From the NCBI GenBank assembly GCA_020205615.1, contig CM035166.1:90635043-90699042 (forward strand): DNA of 64,000 nt, written 5' to 3'. This stretch comes from Panax quinquefolius (taxonomy: Eukaryota > Streptophyta > Magnoliopsida > Apiales > Araliaceae). Below, piece by piece: positions 34,860-46,850 of the stretch; the first letter of the stretch is position 1, and each line of letters begins with the position of its first letter. The position numbers were made by a program, and so were the translations under genes. The notes under the pieces are model-generated. The model ran no database searches. It was not told the DNA's origin and saw only the letters and a program-made list of their open reading frames with translations.

Positions 34860-35483
34860 TCTCCATCCTTTGAAAGTTACAAAAATGGGCTTTTGTGTTG
34901 TGAATATTGACTCGCATTCGCATATGATCTTCTACTCAATGCGTCTACTACCACGCTCGCTTTTCCAGGATGGTATTGGATGGTATGATCATAATCTTTC
35001 AACAGTTCAAGCCAACGTCGTTGTCGCAAGTTGAGTTCCTTTTGAGTGAAGAAATATTTGAGGCTTTTATGATCCGTAAATATCTCCACTTTCTCTCCAT
35101 ACAAGTAATGCCTCCAAATTTTAAGTGCGAAGATAAAGAATCGCCAACTCTAGATCATGAGTAGGATAATTCCTCTCATATTCTTTGAGTTGTCTTGAGG
35201 CATAGGCTATGACTTTCCCATGTTGCATGAGAACACATCCTAACCCTTTGCCCGAAGCATCAATGTAGATGACAAATCTCTCCGAGCCAGATGGTATTGT
35301 CAAAATAGGTGCTGAAATGAGTCTCCTCTTGAGTTCTTGAAAACTCTTCTCACATTCCTCGCTCCAACCAAATTTTGTATCTTTCCGAGTCAGCTGATTT
35401 AATGGAGTAGCGATTCGAGAAAATCCTTCCACGAATCTCCGATAATAACCAGCAAAGCCGAGAAAGCTACGTACTTTGGTCAC
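34860..35483 (-). pseudogene. Element A RNase H
   Basis: RNase H removes RNA from the RNA-DNA hybrid. The minus-strand frame has [18 protein letters not shown] (35470 region), [18 protein letters not shown] with the first catalytic Asp, and HDLELA with the Glu. A frameshift near 35110-35125 is followed by [13 protein letters not shown] with another Asp, and [16 protein letters not shown]. All catalytic positions are recognisable. Confidence 0.85.
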
Positions 35484-35492
35484 TGATTTGGA

Positions 35493-36115
35493 TTACTCCC
35501 AGCTTTGAATAGCTTCAATCTTTGTCGGGTCAACAGATATTTCATGACTTGATACTACGTGCTCAAGGAATGCTACTTCCTCAAGCCAGAACCCGCATTT
35601 CTTCAACTTAGCATAAAACTTGTATTCACGAAGCTTTTGAAGTATCAGCCTCAAGTGTTGCTCATGATCTTCACGGCTTTTGGAATAAATAAGGATGTCA
35701 TCAATAAAGACGACCACAAAGTGATCCAAATATTCCTTGAATACTCGGTTCATCATATCCATGAAGGCAGCAGGAGCATTAGTCAATCCAAAGGACATGA
35801 CTAGGAATTCATAATGCCCGTACCGAGTTCTGAAAGACGTCTTTGGAATGTCATCGGTTCTAATCTTCAATTGGTGATATCCGGAATGAAGATCAATCTT
35901 TGAAAAGAATTTGGCTTCTTGCAACTGGTCAAACAGGTCATCAATACGTGGCAATGGGTACCTATTTTTGATGGTGACATGATTCAACTCCCGATAATCA
36001 ATACAAAGTCACATACTCCCATCTTTCTTCTTCACGAATATAACAGGAGCACCCCAAGGAGAAGTACTAGGATTTAATAAAGCCAATGTCTAACAATTCC
36101 TACAGTTGGGTCTTT
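35493..36115 (-). pseudogene. Element A reverse transcriptase
   Basis: RT core on the minus strand: [48 protein letters not shown] and the catalytic [10 protein letters not shown] motif are all in one frame (35493-35987). Just upstream the DYREL block is present but shifted (about 36000), and the stop TGA lies in place of the join to protease. This is the only chromovirus RT core retained in the nest. Confidence 0.88.
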
Positions 36116-36995
36116 AACTCCTGAAGTTCAATAGGAGACATTCGATATGGGGCTTTGGAAATGGGTTTTGTACCGGGTTCAAAGTCGATACAAAATTCAA
36201 TTTCATGCTCTGGGGGTAGGCCAGGAAGTTCTTCAGGGAATACGTCAGGAAATTTATTAACAATAGAAATATCATTCAAAAGTGACGTATTTTTGTTTAG
36301 ATCCGTGACATGAGCTAAGAAAGCTTGACATCCATTTTTCAATAAACGAATAACTTTATGGCTTGAGATGACAGTGATTGATTTTAATGGTTTGGTTGCT
36401 TGAATTCGCATAATAGGTTGGTTAGGAATATGAAAGCTAACAACCTTACAAAAATAATCAATTTTTGCATGATGAGTAATTAACCAATCAATCCCTAGAA
36501 TCACATCAAATGCAAGTATTTTTAATGAAATAAGATCGACAGGTAATGTGAGGGTACCGATTTGAACCAAACAAAACTTATAAACAGTGGATGTAATGAA
36601 GATTTCTCCCAACGGAGTTTCTACAGATAAGTCAAAGTCTAATTTCTCCGAAGTAAAATTTAATCGTTGAGCGCAAGTAGGAGAAATAAAAGAATGGGTA
36701 GAACTGGTATCAAATAAGGTATAGACTTCGCTAGAGTTTATGATAAGCTTACCCGTGATGACCTCGTTCGGGTTCCTTGCTTTTTGGGAGGTAACTACAA
36801 ACGCTCTCCCTTGCACTACCGTCTTTAACTTTTCTGGGACGGCCTTTGGTGCCTCCATCCTAGCTGAACTAGTCTTCGGTGAGTGACAAAATTGGGATAG
36901 GTGACCTTCTCTTCCATAATTATAACATTTTTTGGACGGCATCACGCAGTTTGGACTGATGTGTCCCTTCCCTCCGCATTTGAAGCATATGATAG
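36100..36995 (-). pseudogene. Element A zinc knuckles and aspartic protease
   Basis: Two CCHC knuckles lie in tandem: CFKCGGKGHISPNC (about 36960-36990) is complete, and CYNYGREGHLSQFC has Tyr at the second Cys. The protease follows, with active site FDTSSTHSFIS where D-T-G is expected (Gly to Ser) and the VILGIDWL hydrophobic strand. The frame continues into the RT N-terminus (LPGLPPEHEIEF) and ends at 36100. Both residue losses are explained by G-to-A changes on the coding strand. Confidence 0.82.
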
Positions 36996-37098
36996 GTGGT
37001 CGTTCTCTTTCCTTAACAACGGGTGCTGGTGCTGATGTCTTTCCATCATTGTTGAATCTCCTCTTCTTGAAATGTCCATTCTTATTGTTTTTGTACGA

Positions 37099-37965
37099 TT
37101 ACCACCAAGTGGTTACCATTTCTGGCCTGTTGATTCCCTCCATGCTTGTTGTCACCGCTTCGATGACTGTTATCACTGGTATTATCATTTTTTGGCTGCT
37201 TTCTCTTGGTTGCATTGACTCGTTATCACGCTCCAATAACTGAGCCCTATTTACAACATCTGAATACAAACACAGTTTATGAGAAATTAGATATTTACGT
37301 ATCTCGGGTTTCAAACCTCTTAGAAATATTCGCGTCATTCTCTCCTCATTGTCAACCAAGTGAGACGTAAACCGGGACTGCTCGGCAAACTTAGCATCGT
37401 ACTGCGACACGATCATATTGTTCTGCTCTAACTTGATGAACTCTACCTCTTTCATGTGACGAATACTTTTGGGAAAGTACTTGTCGTTGAATAGTTCTTG
37501 GAACTTCTCCCAAGACATCTTCAGTGCGGCAGGTTGAGTACGCTTTACCGATTCCTACCAGTAATCTGCCTCTCTTCGCAACATAAAGGTGGCAAAGGGT
37601 ACTTTTTGCACCTCAGAGCATCCCAAGACATCAAATATCTTGGTGATCTGCTTTATCCACATCTCCGCCTTAAGTGGTTTTGGTTCTCCAATAAACTCCA
37701 GTGGTCCCAACTCCTTGAACTATTTAGCGGTGACCGTTCGAGAGTTGCCAGTGTTTCCACCTGTATTTTGGACAGGAGTCTCTCTTGCCCGATGTTATAC
37801 GAATTGCAGAAAGCTCCTAAACATTCCGTCGTTCGCCATTTGGTCGGTGTTGTTGTTCACCTGAGGATTATTTCCTTCCTAATGCACATTATCTTGGGTG
37901 TTGATTTGTGGTGACTCAACGGTCTCCTGTGCTCCATTGATATTCTCAACATTCTCGGATGTCAT
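37099..37965 (-). pseudogene. Element A gag
   Basis: Gag starts at an ATG at 37963-37965. The N-terminal portion has four in-frame nonsense codons; the clearest is TGG to TAG at 37555-37557. The retrotransposon Gag domain is well kept: WIKQITKIFDVLGCS, QKVPFATFMLRREADYW, then WEKFQELFNDKYFPKSIRHM and MTRIFLRGLKPEIRKYL. It ends by frameshift near 37099 before the zinc knuckles. Nonsense codons fit C-to-T or G-to-A changes. Confidence 0.82.
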
Positions 37966-38129
37966 TTTCAGATACTGCCACAAAACGTCAATTGACATGT
38001 AACATATTATCACTATACTCTGACTGACCAATTAAATATCAAATAAACTTAGGTAGGTCATACTAGCGAAGGAATTCCCCGTCTCTCCCCTCCTAGTTCT
38101 AGTCTCACATGTTAGCCAGGGATCATATC

Positions 38130-38148
38130 CATAAGCTTTGATACCAAC
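38130..38148 (-). other. Primer-binding site of A
   Basis: The minus strand reads ttggtatcaaagcttatgg immediately after the 5' LTR, close to the initiator-Met tRNA complement ttggtatcagagc used by plant Ty3/gypsy and Ty1/copia elements. Confidence 0.75.
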
Positions 38149-40275
38149 TGTGACGCCCCAAAAATAGGTATACATCACCCATCTTGAGTCGCCAAATACA
38201 TGGTACAAAATTCAAATATAATCTTAAATATACAACATGAGATGTGAGTTTTAATACAAACATTGTCTTCTAGACAACATTAAAACTCAAAATAAGTCCT
38301 CAATACATTTATTAACACACCATGTCACAGAATAGTGAGGACTACTAATGCTATCCTCTGGACCGTCACTCCGTTCCCCGACTAGTCCCTGCTACGTTCT
38401 CATTTCCTAAAGAGAACAGTGAAAGAAAGGGTGAGCTCAACTCGCCCAGTAAGAAATATTATGACTAAGATAAAGCAGAATAAATTATCCTTAGTCTTCA
38501 ATAGTGTTAAACTGATACAATATAACAAACATCAAGTTTAACTGCAGCGGAATAAGTAATCCATTAAAAGAGTCAAGTAGAAAATAAAATCTACTATCTT
38601 TTATGGTTTAAAAGGTTTTTCATCACTTTTATCGCTGAGACTCAGCTAATAAATAATCCACATCATTTAATCACCCCTGCACTACGGCCAAGGATAATCT
38701 TTAGTATCACGACCACAAATTATCCATGCACTACGGGCAAAGGATATTCGTGTATTCATTAATGGTCATGATCATGCCAACAACTATCCATCAATGCACT
38801 ACGGGCCAATGAGGACTTTTTCCACATCATTTGTAACATTACGGCCATGATTATAATCGAATAATCCTCGGTCATAATCATACCAAGTCCATCTATGCAC
38901 TCATAAAGCCACATATGACTTTCAACATAATATAAACATGAGGATGATGACAATAACATAATAATTCAATAAAACAAGTTCAAGAATTAATTTATCCAGG
39001 AACCAATAACGTCCAAATTGTCAACATGATACTTCTTTGTGGAGTAAAATTCAAGAATGCTCAGAAGAATATTTCCATGAAAAGATACTGGATGAAGCGC
39101 AAATATCAAGGATATTCCACTAATTTCATGGAGTATAGAAGTCAAAACTTTAACCAACTGAGTATAATAAAGTATGGAATAACAAAAGAAATCACCAGGC
39201 ATGCGATAGACCGAACAGACAGGTTATTCCAACAGAATAATAAATAACAGAACCAGGTCATGCGTAAACGCACAGACTTGATGTTCCAATAGAATGATAA
39301 ATAATTGAACCAGGTCATGCATAAAGCACAGACAGGATGTTCCAACAGAATAATAATGAACGAAACCAGGTCATGCGTAAAGCACAGACAGGATGTTCCA
39401 ACGGAATGATAAAGAACGGAATAATAACAAAAATCACCATGCATGCTTTACTTTGCATAGACAGGTTATTCCAACATAATGATAAAGAATGGAATAACAG
39501 AAGAATTTCACCAAGTATAGGGTAGCTCACAGATACAAAAGTTATTCCTCTGTAATAATAAAGAATTGAATAACAAAATTTCTCTTCATGAATATGAAAG
39601 AAATAATACACCTTACGAGTACAACAAATAATATTCCCTACCTTAGAAAGAAGAGTACTGGATATAGAAGTAGTGAAGTAGCAGAATACTTTTCTTCTTT
39701 CTCTCTATAGTTTCTCTCTCTAGAGTTTCAGTGAATTCGTAAGAAATAATGAAGGAATGAGCTTCTATTTATAGAAGAATGGTCTGCATAGTAACTAATT
39801 CATGAACGGTCCAGATTGATTTACTTTAAACGAACGGTCCAGATTTAAAACAAAATCTTTTAAATAAAATAAAATATATTCTATTTATAATCTAATAAAA
39901 TGAATAACTTTTTAAAAGTATTCATTTTATATATAAAAGATTTTACTATGCAAAACACTACGCAGCACTATGCAACACTATGCATAATAAAATATAATAT
40001 ATTCTAATTATTGTCTAATAAAACAAATAACTTTATAAAAGTATTCGCATTTTATATAAAAAGATTTTACTATGCAAAACATTATGCATAATAGAATATT
40101 ATATATTCTATTTATAGTCTAATAAAACGAATAACTTTATAAAAGTATTTTGTTTTATATAAAAAGTTTTTCTGTTTTATTACATTAATAATACTAATAA
40201 AACAAACTTTATCACCATTATTATAATTCACAATATTAATCGACCAGGCCGTTCCCAGGAAAGATGGGGCTTTCC

Positions 40276-40295
40276 AATAAGGATTTCTCCCTATC
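40276..40295 (-). other. GAAA-loop hairpin in the 5' LTR of A
   Basis: The minus strand has arms gataggga and tccttatt around gaaa; eight positions pair, two as G-U. Confidence 0.58.
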
Positions 40296-40414
40296 AAGCC
40301 TAAATTAGGTGACCAAACCTCTCCTCGATGTAACTTCTAGACATCGTTAATATTGCAAATAATAATATTAGTAACATTGTCGTCTCAATTATTGATTTAA
40401 TAATATATAAAATA

Positions 40415-43400
40415 TGACAACCCCAAAATAGGTGCATTCCATCCAACCCATTCTGAGTCGCCAAATACATGGTACAGAAAACAACTACAACTTTTTTAAT
40501 ACAATTATCGTGCAAGATAAGACAACACTTAAACTTTGAGTTTAAATACAAATATATACCAATTGTGACTCATGTCCCAACCGTGGACAGCACCTCCTAA
40601 TGACACCTTACATAAAGGTATAGTCGAAAACTGTTTTAGAAATTAGAATCTTTGGGAAGTGCTCAAGGAAACCTTCGTACATGGGAGGCTATGCGTCTAA
40701 GTTATGATAAATATCATATGGCCACAGAATTATCCTTGGTTGACCCAATAGACCCCAAAGAAAAACGAAAAGATTACTATCATATTCTTCCCAATGGTGA
40801 GTCTTCTCTTGACATATCATTATCTCCACTGTCTCTAATTGGGTATTAAACTTCAACCAAACTCTAAGATTATATAAGTAGTGCTCGTATATATACTCAG
40901 CAAGTGGATGAGCACATCCCTGTCTTATGATGACTCGAGGTTGTATGTCATTAGACATCTTGTATGATAGTGACAAAACACCTTCCAACGTTGGGTTCGC
41001 TTTCACCTATTTAGGTAGAACCTCAACAGCTATAGACCACCGTTCTATTCCCCTGTTATTCCCGCTCGACCCAGCTACACTCTTATTACCTGAAAGGATT
41101 TGTGAAGTAAAAGGGTGAGCAGAACTAGCTCAGTAAAGAATATCATGACTAAAGATAAATAAATTATCAATAGCCTTCAACAGTAATAAATCAGAGATTT
41201 AAAATATATGGCAGATGATAAAACTTTTCAATCATAGTTGCAGCGGAACGAGCAATCCATTAGAAGAGTCAAATAGACCATAAAATCTATTATCTTCTCC
41301 ATGTTAAAAGTCCATCAACAATGTTTTATCCTCGTAACATTAATCAACAATTCCTCGCCCACAATCACACGTATAACTCATAATCGTAATTGTAGTTCTA
41401 AATTTCTTTCCTCGTCAGGAGAAAGTTACTTTTCATCACCAAACATCAAAGATCATGGTTATACCAAATCACAATTTATGTTCATAATCCTACTAATAAA
41501 TTCATCTTTGCACTACTGAGCCAAAGATATTCATCAACAAGTCATCTTTTGATTGCAGCCAAAGATATTCATCAACAAGTCATCTTTTCACTACATGCCA
41601 AAGATATTCAACAATGGTCATCTTTGCAGACACGAGCCAAAGATATTCATCGAAATCATTCATCTTTGCACTACAGGCCAAAGATATTCAGTTCTATCAT
41701 CATTTAGGACTGAGGATGATGCAAAATATTTTAAAGAAAACGAATCCAGTGAAATAAAAAAATAAATATTAAGGATTCGTACTTCAGCTATTCCATGTTC
41801 AAAAATACATCATAAATAACCAGAGTGGAGTAAAATTCAAGATTGAAGACCAAAACATAGATCCAATCAAAGATAGGAATCATAATAGACAATCTTGGAC
41901 ACAGAGAAGAAAACTTAATTTTTCTGTGAATAATGTCGTATTTGTGAATAGTGCCGTATATGTGAATAATGTCGTATACGTGAATAGTAACTCCGACACC
42001 AAAAGATAGAAATTTCACAAAAAATATCATCATGCTTCGTGAATAGTACTCATGAATAGTAACTTGTGAATAGTAACCCATGAATAGTAACTCGTGAATA
42101 GTAACCCCGGCATGAAAAGTTCCAAATTTGATAAAAATTCCCACCACTATTTCAGTATAATGATATTGAAGAAATAATATCATTTTCGAATAAAATAAAT
42201 CCCTTATCTTAGAAAGAATAGTACTTCTGACTGGAATATTGGATATAGTGCTAAAAGAACTTGCACCGTATAGCAATACTCAAAGTACTAAAATACTCAC
42301 AAAAATACGCTCGATATCTAGAGAGAGAAAGAGAGAGAAATCTTTAGTTTCTGGTGTGATTTTCAATTCTAACCTAAGCACCCTATTTATAGGAAAATGT
42401 TTAGAACACCAAAGCAGAAAATTTAATATAATAATATTATATATATCAAAAATTCTTACGCCCACTTTCTCAGATCTGAATTCAGCCAACAAATAATAAT
42501 AAAAACAAAAAAAAATGTTTTTGTTATTAAAAATAATTAAAACATTCAAAAATCAATTATTTCAGAACTTCAGAACTTCTATAATTCATAATAAATAGCC
42601 TTTTTATCAGAAAATTCGAATCTCGCGAATTTTTTATAGGAAATTCAATTCTCTACAAGTTTGCAGAAGAAAGGTTTTCCAAATTCCAAACAGAAATTGA
42701 CCGAAATCCACATACGGACGATTTTACAGGCTATAATCAAATTTCAGTCAAGAAATGGGGTCTACCGACATGTTTAACATGTTTTAAACAACTTTTGCAA
42801 TAAAAATACTCTTCCTCCTCATATACTCATATATACCACATTCATTGTAAAAATATCACCATTATTATATTATTAAAATATAATAATAAATTATTTTATC
42901 AGAAAAGATAAAATATCAATTTTCAACAATTGTCACTTTAAAAATTTTCTCCATCTATATCCACATAAAATGAATATTTTCCTTATCATATAAATTAATA
43001 ATTAATTATTCACAAATAATATTACGTAATCACAATAATGACAACCAAGCAGTTCTTAGAAAGAGGGCTTTCAATAAGGATTTCTCTCATCTTTGGCCAA
43101 GCAATTAGGTGACCAAACCTCTCCTTGTATGTAACTTTCTAGACATTGCCAATAATATTATCTAATAATATTATTCAGATAATATGAATTATTGTTTCGA
43201 TAATAGAAAAATATCGTTGTGTAGTGATAATTATTAAAACAACAAGAATATAAAATATCAACGTAGTAATTATTGAATCAATAAAGTAATTGAATAGTAA
43301 TTACTATAACAATTATTGAGTAGTGTCTTCTTCACGTAAGAATCAATAATTGGTGCAATACTGCAATGTATCGCCGTGCAACAACGCCAGACATCGTATT

Positions 43401-43741
43401 TTAACCAAGGGTATTCCAACAAAGTGTTAATCAGAATAACTACTAAGATTATTTATAAAAACTCTCTTTTATCGTTTTCTTATTCGACAGTTATTCTCAT
43501 TATGGGCCCATCAACGGTCATTTTACTGCGCCGCATTTAATATTCCGAGCGGAAAAGAATATTCTACGACCAAACGAATATTCCCCGATAGAAATGAGTA
43601 TTTTATAACCACTTGCATATCTAAAAAAAAAAAAATTCATATATCACCCTTAACTTTAACTTTTATCAATTTAACCATTTACTGAATAGTAATTATAAGA
43701 AAAATTGAATACTTTTATTTCATAAAATTCGGGGTCTTACA
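40415..43741 (-). mobile_element. Solo LTR I (3,327 bp) inside the 5' LTR of A
   Basis: Ends tgacaacccc (plus-strand left) and ggggtcttaca (right). The repeat taaaata is found at both junctions (40408-40414 and 43742-43748). That is seven bases where five are expected, perhaps because the target was AT-repetitive. The intact target can be read in the other LTR of A near 6017. No internal sequence is present. It carries the unidentified frame (40608-41006), a hairpin array (41505-41690), the 12-mer array (41925-42110), TATA box (42383-42391) and a degraded conserved hairpin near 43072-43095. Confidence 0.85.
40608..41006 (-). CDS. Unidentified LTR-embedded reading frame, copy in I
   Basis: Homologue of the frame at 25181-25573. 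Clear blocks are VLSLSYKMSNDIQPRVIIRQ, CQEKTHHWEEYDSN and FLWGLLGQPRIILWPYDIYH. A TAG at 40689-40691 replaces the Trp codon of the WPP motif, after which the frame continues to TAA at 40608-40610. Function unknown. Confidence 0.3.
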
Positions 43742-44192
43742 TAAAATATTGACAATAATTGAATCAAATAACGTGAGATACTATGCAGCAATAATTGAAT
43801 AAAACTGAGTGACTTTTCACGTAAGCATCAATAATCAATACTATGTGCTACTATGCAACCACGCGTATTACTGTACTTTTAACACCAGGTGTTTCAACAG
43901 TTAACGATAAAAACTTCCGCCGTTATTTTCATAAAGTATTTTTGTCATTTTCTCAATCCGACAATAATTCCGTTGTGGGGTCCACCAATAATTGTGTCGT
44001 TGTACTAATATTCCCTGTTAAAACGAATATTCCCTGACCAATTGAATATTATATAACAACTTGCGTACTTTGAAAAAATTTATAAATATTACCCACAGCT
44101 ATAACATTATATCAAATTTACTCCATAATATTCAAAAATGATATTTATAGAAAATTCATCTTTATTTATAAAAGTTGGGGTCTTACATTAAT

Positions 44193-46850
44193 TGCTATTA
44201 ATTCACATGTTTATAACTATGTGTTCACATGTGTGTACTATTGATTCACATGTATGTACTATTAGGGGAGGTGGTGCAAGATTTATAATACTAGAATGAC
44301 TAAATTAAAAATGGAGGTATAGATGAAGATACTATACTGTAATTATTTTTTTCACATGATTGTACTATTTAGTCACATGATTGTACTATTGATTCACATG
44401 ATATACTATTAGGGGAGGTGATGCAAGTTTGATAATACTTGCAGGACTAAATTAAAAATGAAGGAAAAGATGAAGGTATTATACTGTAATATTTCGAGTC
44501 CCAAAACGTGCAATTATCGAAACTATATTTTCCTATAAATGGAAGCTCATTCTTCCTTCATTCTCACCAATTCACTAAAGCTATAAAGCAATTATTATAG
44601 AGAGAAATTATTGAGAGAGAAAAGAAGAGAAGTCTGCTACCTCACTATTCTAGTATCCAGTTTTCTTCTGAGGTAAGGGAGATTATTATTATACTAAGGG
44701 GTATTATTTCTTTCGTATTCATGAAGAGAGCTATTGTTATTCCATTCTTTATTATTATGTTGGAATAACTCTGCATACATGCAATAATCGCATACATGGT
44801 GAAATTCTTCTGTTATTCCATTCTTTATTATTCTGTTAGAATATCATGTCTGTATGGATTACGCATGACCTGGTTTCATTCATTATTATTTTGTTGGAAT
44901 ATCACATGCATGCGGATTACGCATTTAATTCTGGTTCCATTATTTATTATTCTCATTGGAATAACTTTCATGCGTATCTATATTCATCGCATGTTTGGTG
45001 AATTCTTCTGTCATTCCGTTCTTTATTATTCTGTTGGAATAACCTGTCTATATAGATTAACACATGCATGGTGAATGATCCTTCATATTCATTCTTTATT
45101 AAATTGTGAAAATGATGCATCACGTGGATTCCGCATGATGGTGAAAATCCATTTGCTAGATTTCAGATATTCTATTATACTCGTATGAGATATCATTTCT
45201 TTTGTACTCGTCATGGAATATCATTTTTTTTGGTATTTTTTTATGAGTTACTATTCACGGGTTACTATTCACCCGGTTACTATTCACTCTAGTATTATTC
45301 ATTCGTATTCAGGGTACTTTTCGTGGCAGAGTACTATTCACGGGTTACTATTCACCCAAATTACTATTCACCAGAATATTATTCACTCGGGTATTTAGGG
45401 TACTTTTTATGCCAGGGTACTATTTATGAGGTATTATTCCTGAAGTACTATTCATAGGGTACTATTGCGGGGTACTATTTACCTAAAAAATATATTTCTT
45501 TTATGTCCAAATTATTTTTAGTACATGAATATTATTCTTGAATTTTACTCCACAAAGCAATATCATGTTGACAATTTGGATATTTTTAAACTCTGGATAA
45601 ATTTAAAGTCTTTAATATTTATCCTTGATTTCGTTTGATTAATGCTTATATCATTGTCATTATCCTCATGCTTATATTATGATGAAAGTCATCTTTGGCT
45701 TACGTGCAAAGATGGACTGTTGATTATTGGTTTTCTAAATTGTATATCTTTTCGCTTACGTGCAAAGATGGACTATTGATTATTGGTTTTATAACAGTTG
45801 TATATCTTTTGCTTACGTGCAAAGATGGATTGTTGATTATTGGTTTTACAGTTGTATATCTTTGGCTTACGTGCAAAGATGAACTATTGATTGATGAGTA
45901 TCTTTGGCTTATGTGCATAGATGAACATTTATTGGTATGATTATGATCGGGATAGTTGATTGTAATCATGACTCGTAATGTTATAGATGATGTGGTAAAA
46001 GTCCTCATTGTCCGTAGTGCATTGATGGCGAGTTATTGGTATGATTATAACTAGAGATTATTCGGTATAATCATAACCATTGATGATTACGTGAATATCC
46101 TGGTCAGTAAAGTGGGGATGATTCAACGATGTGGATTATTTATTGTCGAGTCTCAAATGATAAAATATTGATTATACACTTTTAATTCGTAAAAGATAGT
46201 AGATATCATGCTCTACTTGACTTTTCTAAAATACGATTGTATGTCTTTGGCCCCGTAGTGAAAAGGTAAATTGTTAATGAATATCTTTAATAGTAGTGCA
46301 AAAAGATGAATTTATTAGTATGATTATGAAAGCAGAATTGTGATTTGGTATTACCATGATTTTTATGTTTAGGTGAAGATAGGTGATGAAAATTATCTTC
46401 ATTCCGGTGCGAAAAGGAATTTAGAATCACAATTATGATTACGAAGTTATTCATATGATTGTGGATAGGAATTGTTGATTGATGTTACAGAGATAAAACA
46501 TTATTGGTGGACTTTTAACATGGAGAAGATAATAGACACGATGGTCATTTGACTCTTCTAATGGATTGCTTCGTCACATTTAACTATGGTTGAAAAGTTT
46601 TATCATCTACCATATGTTCTAAATCTCTGATTTATTACTGATAAAGGCTATTAATGATGTAAATTATCTTTAGTCGTGATATTCTTTACTAGGCTAGTTG
46701 TGCTCACCCTTTTTGCTTCACAATTCTTTTCAGGTAATAAGAGTGTTGTCGGGTCAAGCGGGGATAACAGGGGAATAGAACAGTGGTCTATAGCTGTTGA
46801 GGTTCTCCCTAAATAGTATGAAAATAATTTTGTTGAGAACTTTTGATAAG
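44193..46850 (+). repeat. LTR D, piece 2
   Basis: Continuation of D after element A. It contains a direct duplication of a roughly 110-bp segment (about 44236-44345 and 44380-44490), a TATA box (44534-44540), donor-like gaggtaaggg (about 44672), a ttattcca hairpin array (44740-45080), the 12-mer gttactattcac array (45240-45480) and the atctttg hairpin array (45690-45930). Confidence 0.85.

Larger units (their letters stand above)
3818..44187 (-). mobile_element. Element A: near-complete chromovirus (Tekay/Del-like) on the minus strand
   Basis: Flanked by TSD ttaat (3813-3817 and 44188-44192). Read on the minus strand, its parts are: 5' LTR (38149-44187, interrupted by solo LTR I), primer-binding site, gag, zinc knuckles, protease, RT, RNase H, integrase, chromodomain (interrupted by element B), polypurine tract, and 3' LTR (3818-6463). 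Removing B and I leaves about 10.2 kb, of which about 4.8 kb is internal. The coding region has several nonsense codons and a few frameshifts, so A is inactive, but it is the best-preserved coding copy of its family here. Lineage is inferred from the C-terminal chromodomain, very long LTRs and initiator-Met-type primer site; a phylogeny was not run. Confidence 0.88.
38149..44187 (-). repeat. 5' LTR of A, interrupted by solo LTR I
   Basis: Pieces 38149-40414 and 43749-44187 join into an LTR of about 2.7 kb matching 3818-6463. TATA box 39765-39773, hairpin array 39175-39560, conserved hairpin 40276-40295. Confidence 0.88.

Noticed and set aside
37498..37914. Plus-strand frame of 138 codons
   Set aside because: Antisense of the gag of element A; the minus strand has the clear Gag motifs.
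41788..42276. Open frame of 162 codons on the minus strand in LTR I
   Set aside because: It covers the 12-mer gaatagtaac array and AT-rich LTR DNA; the reading is not kept in the related LTRs.
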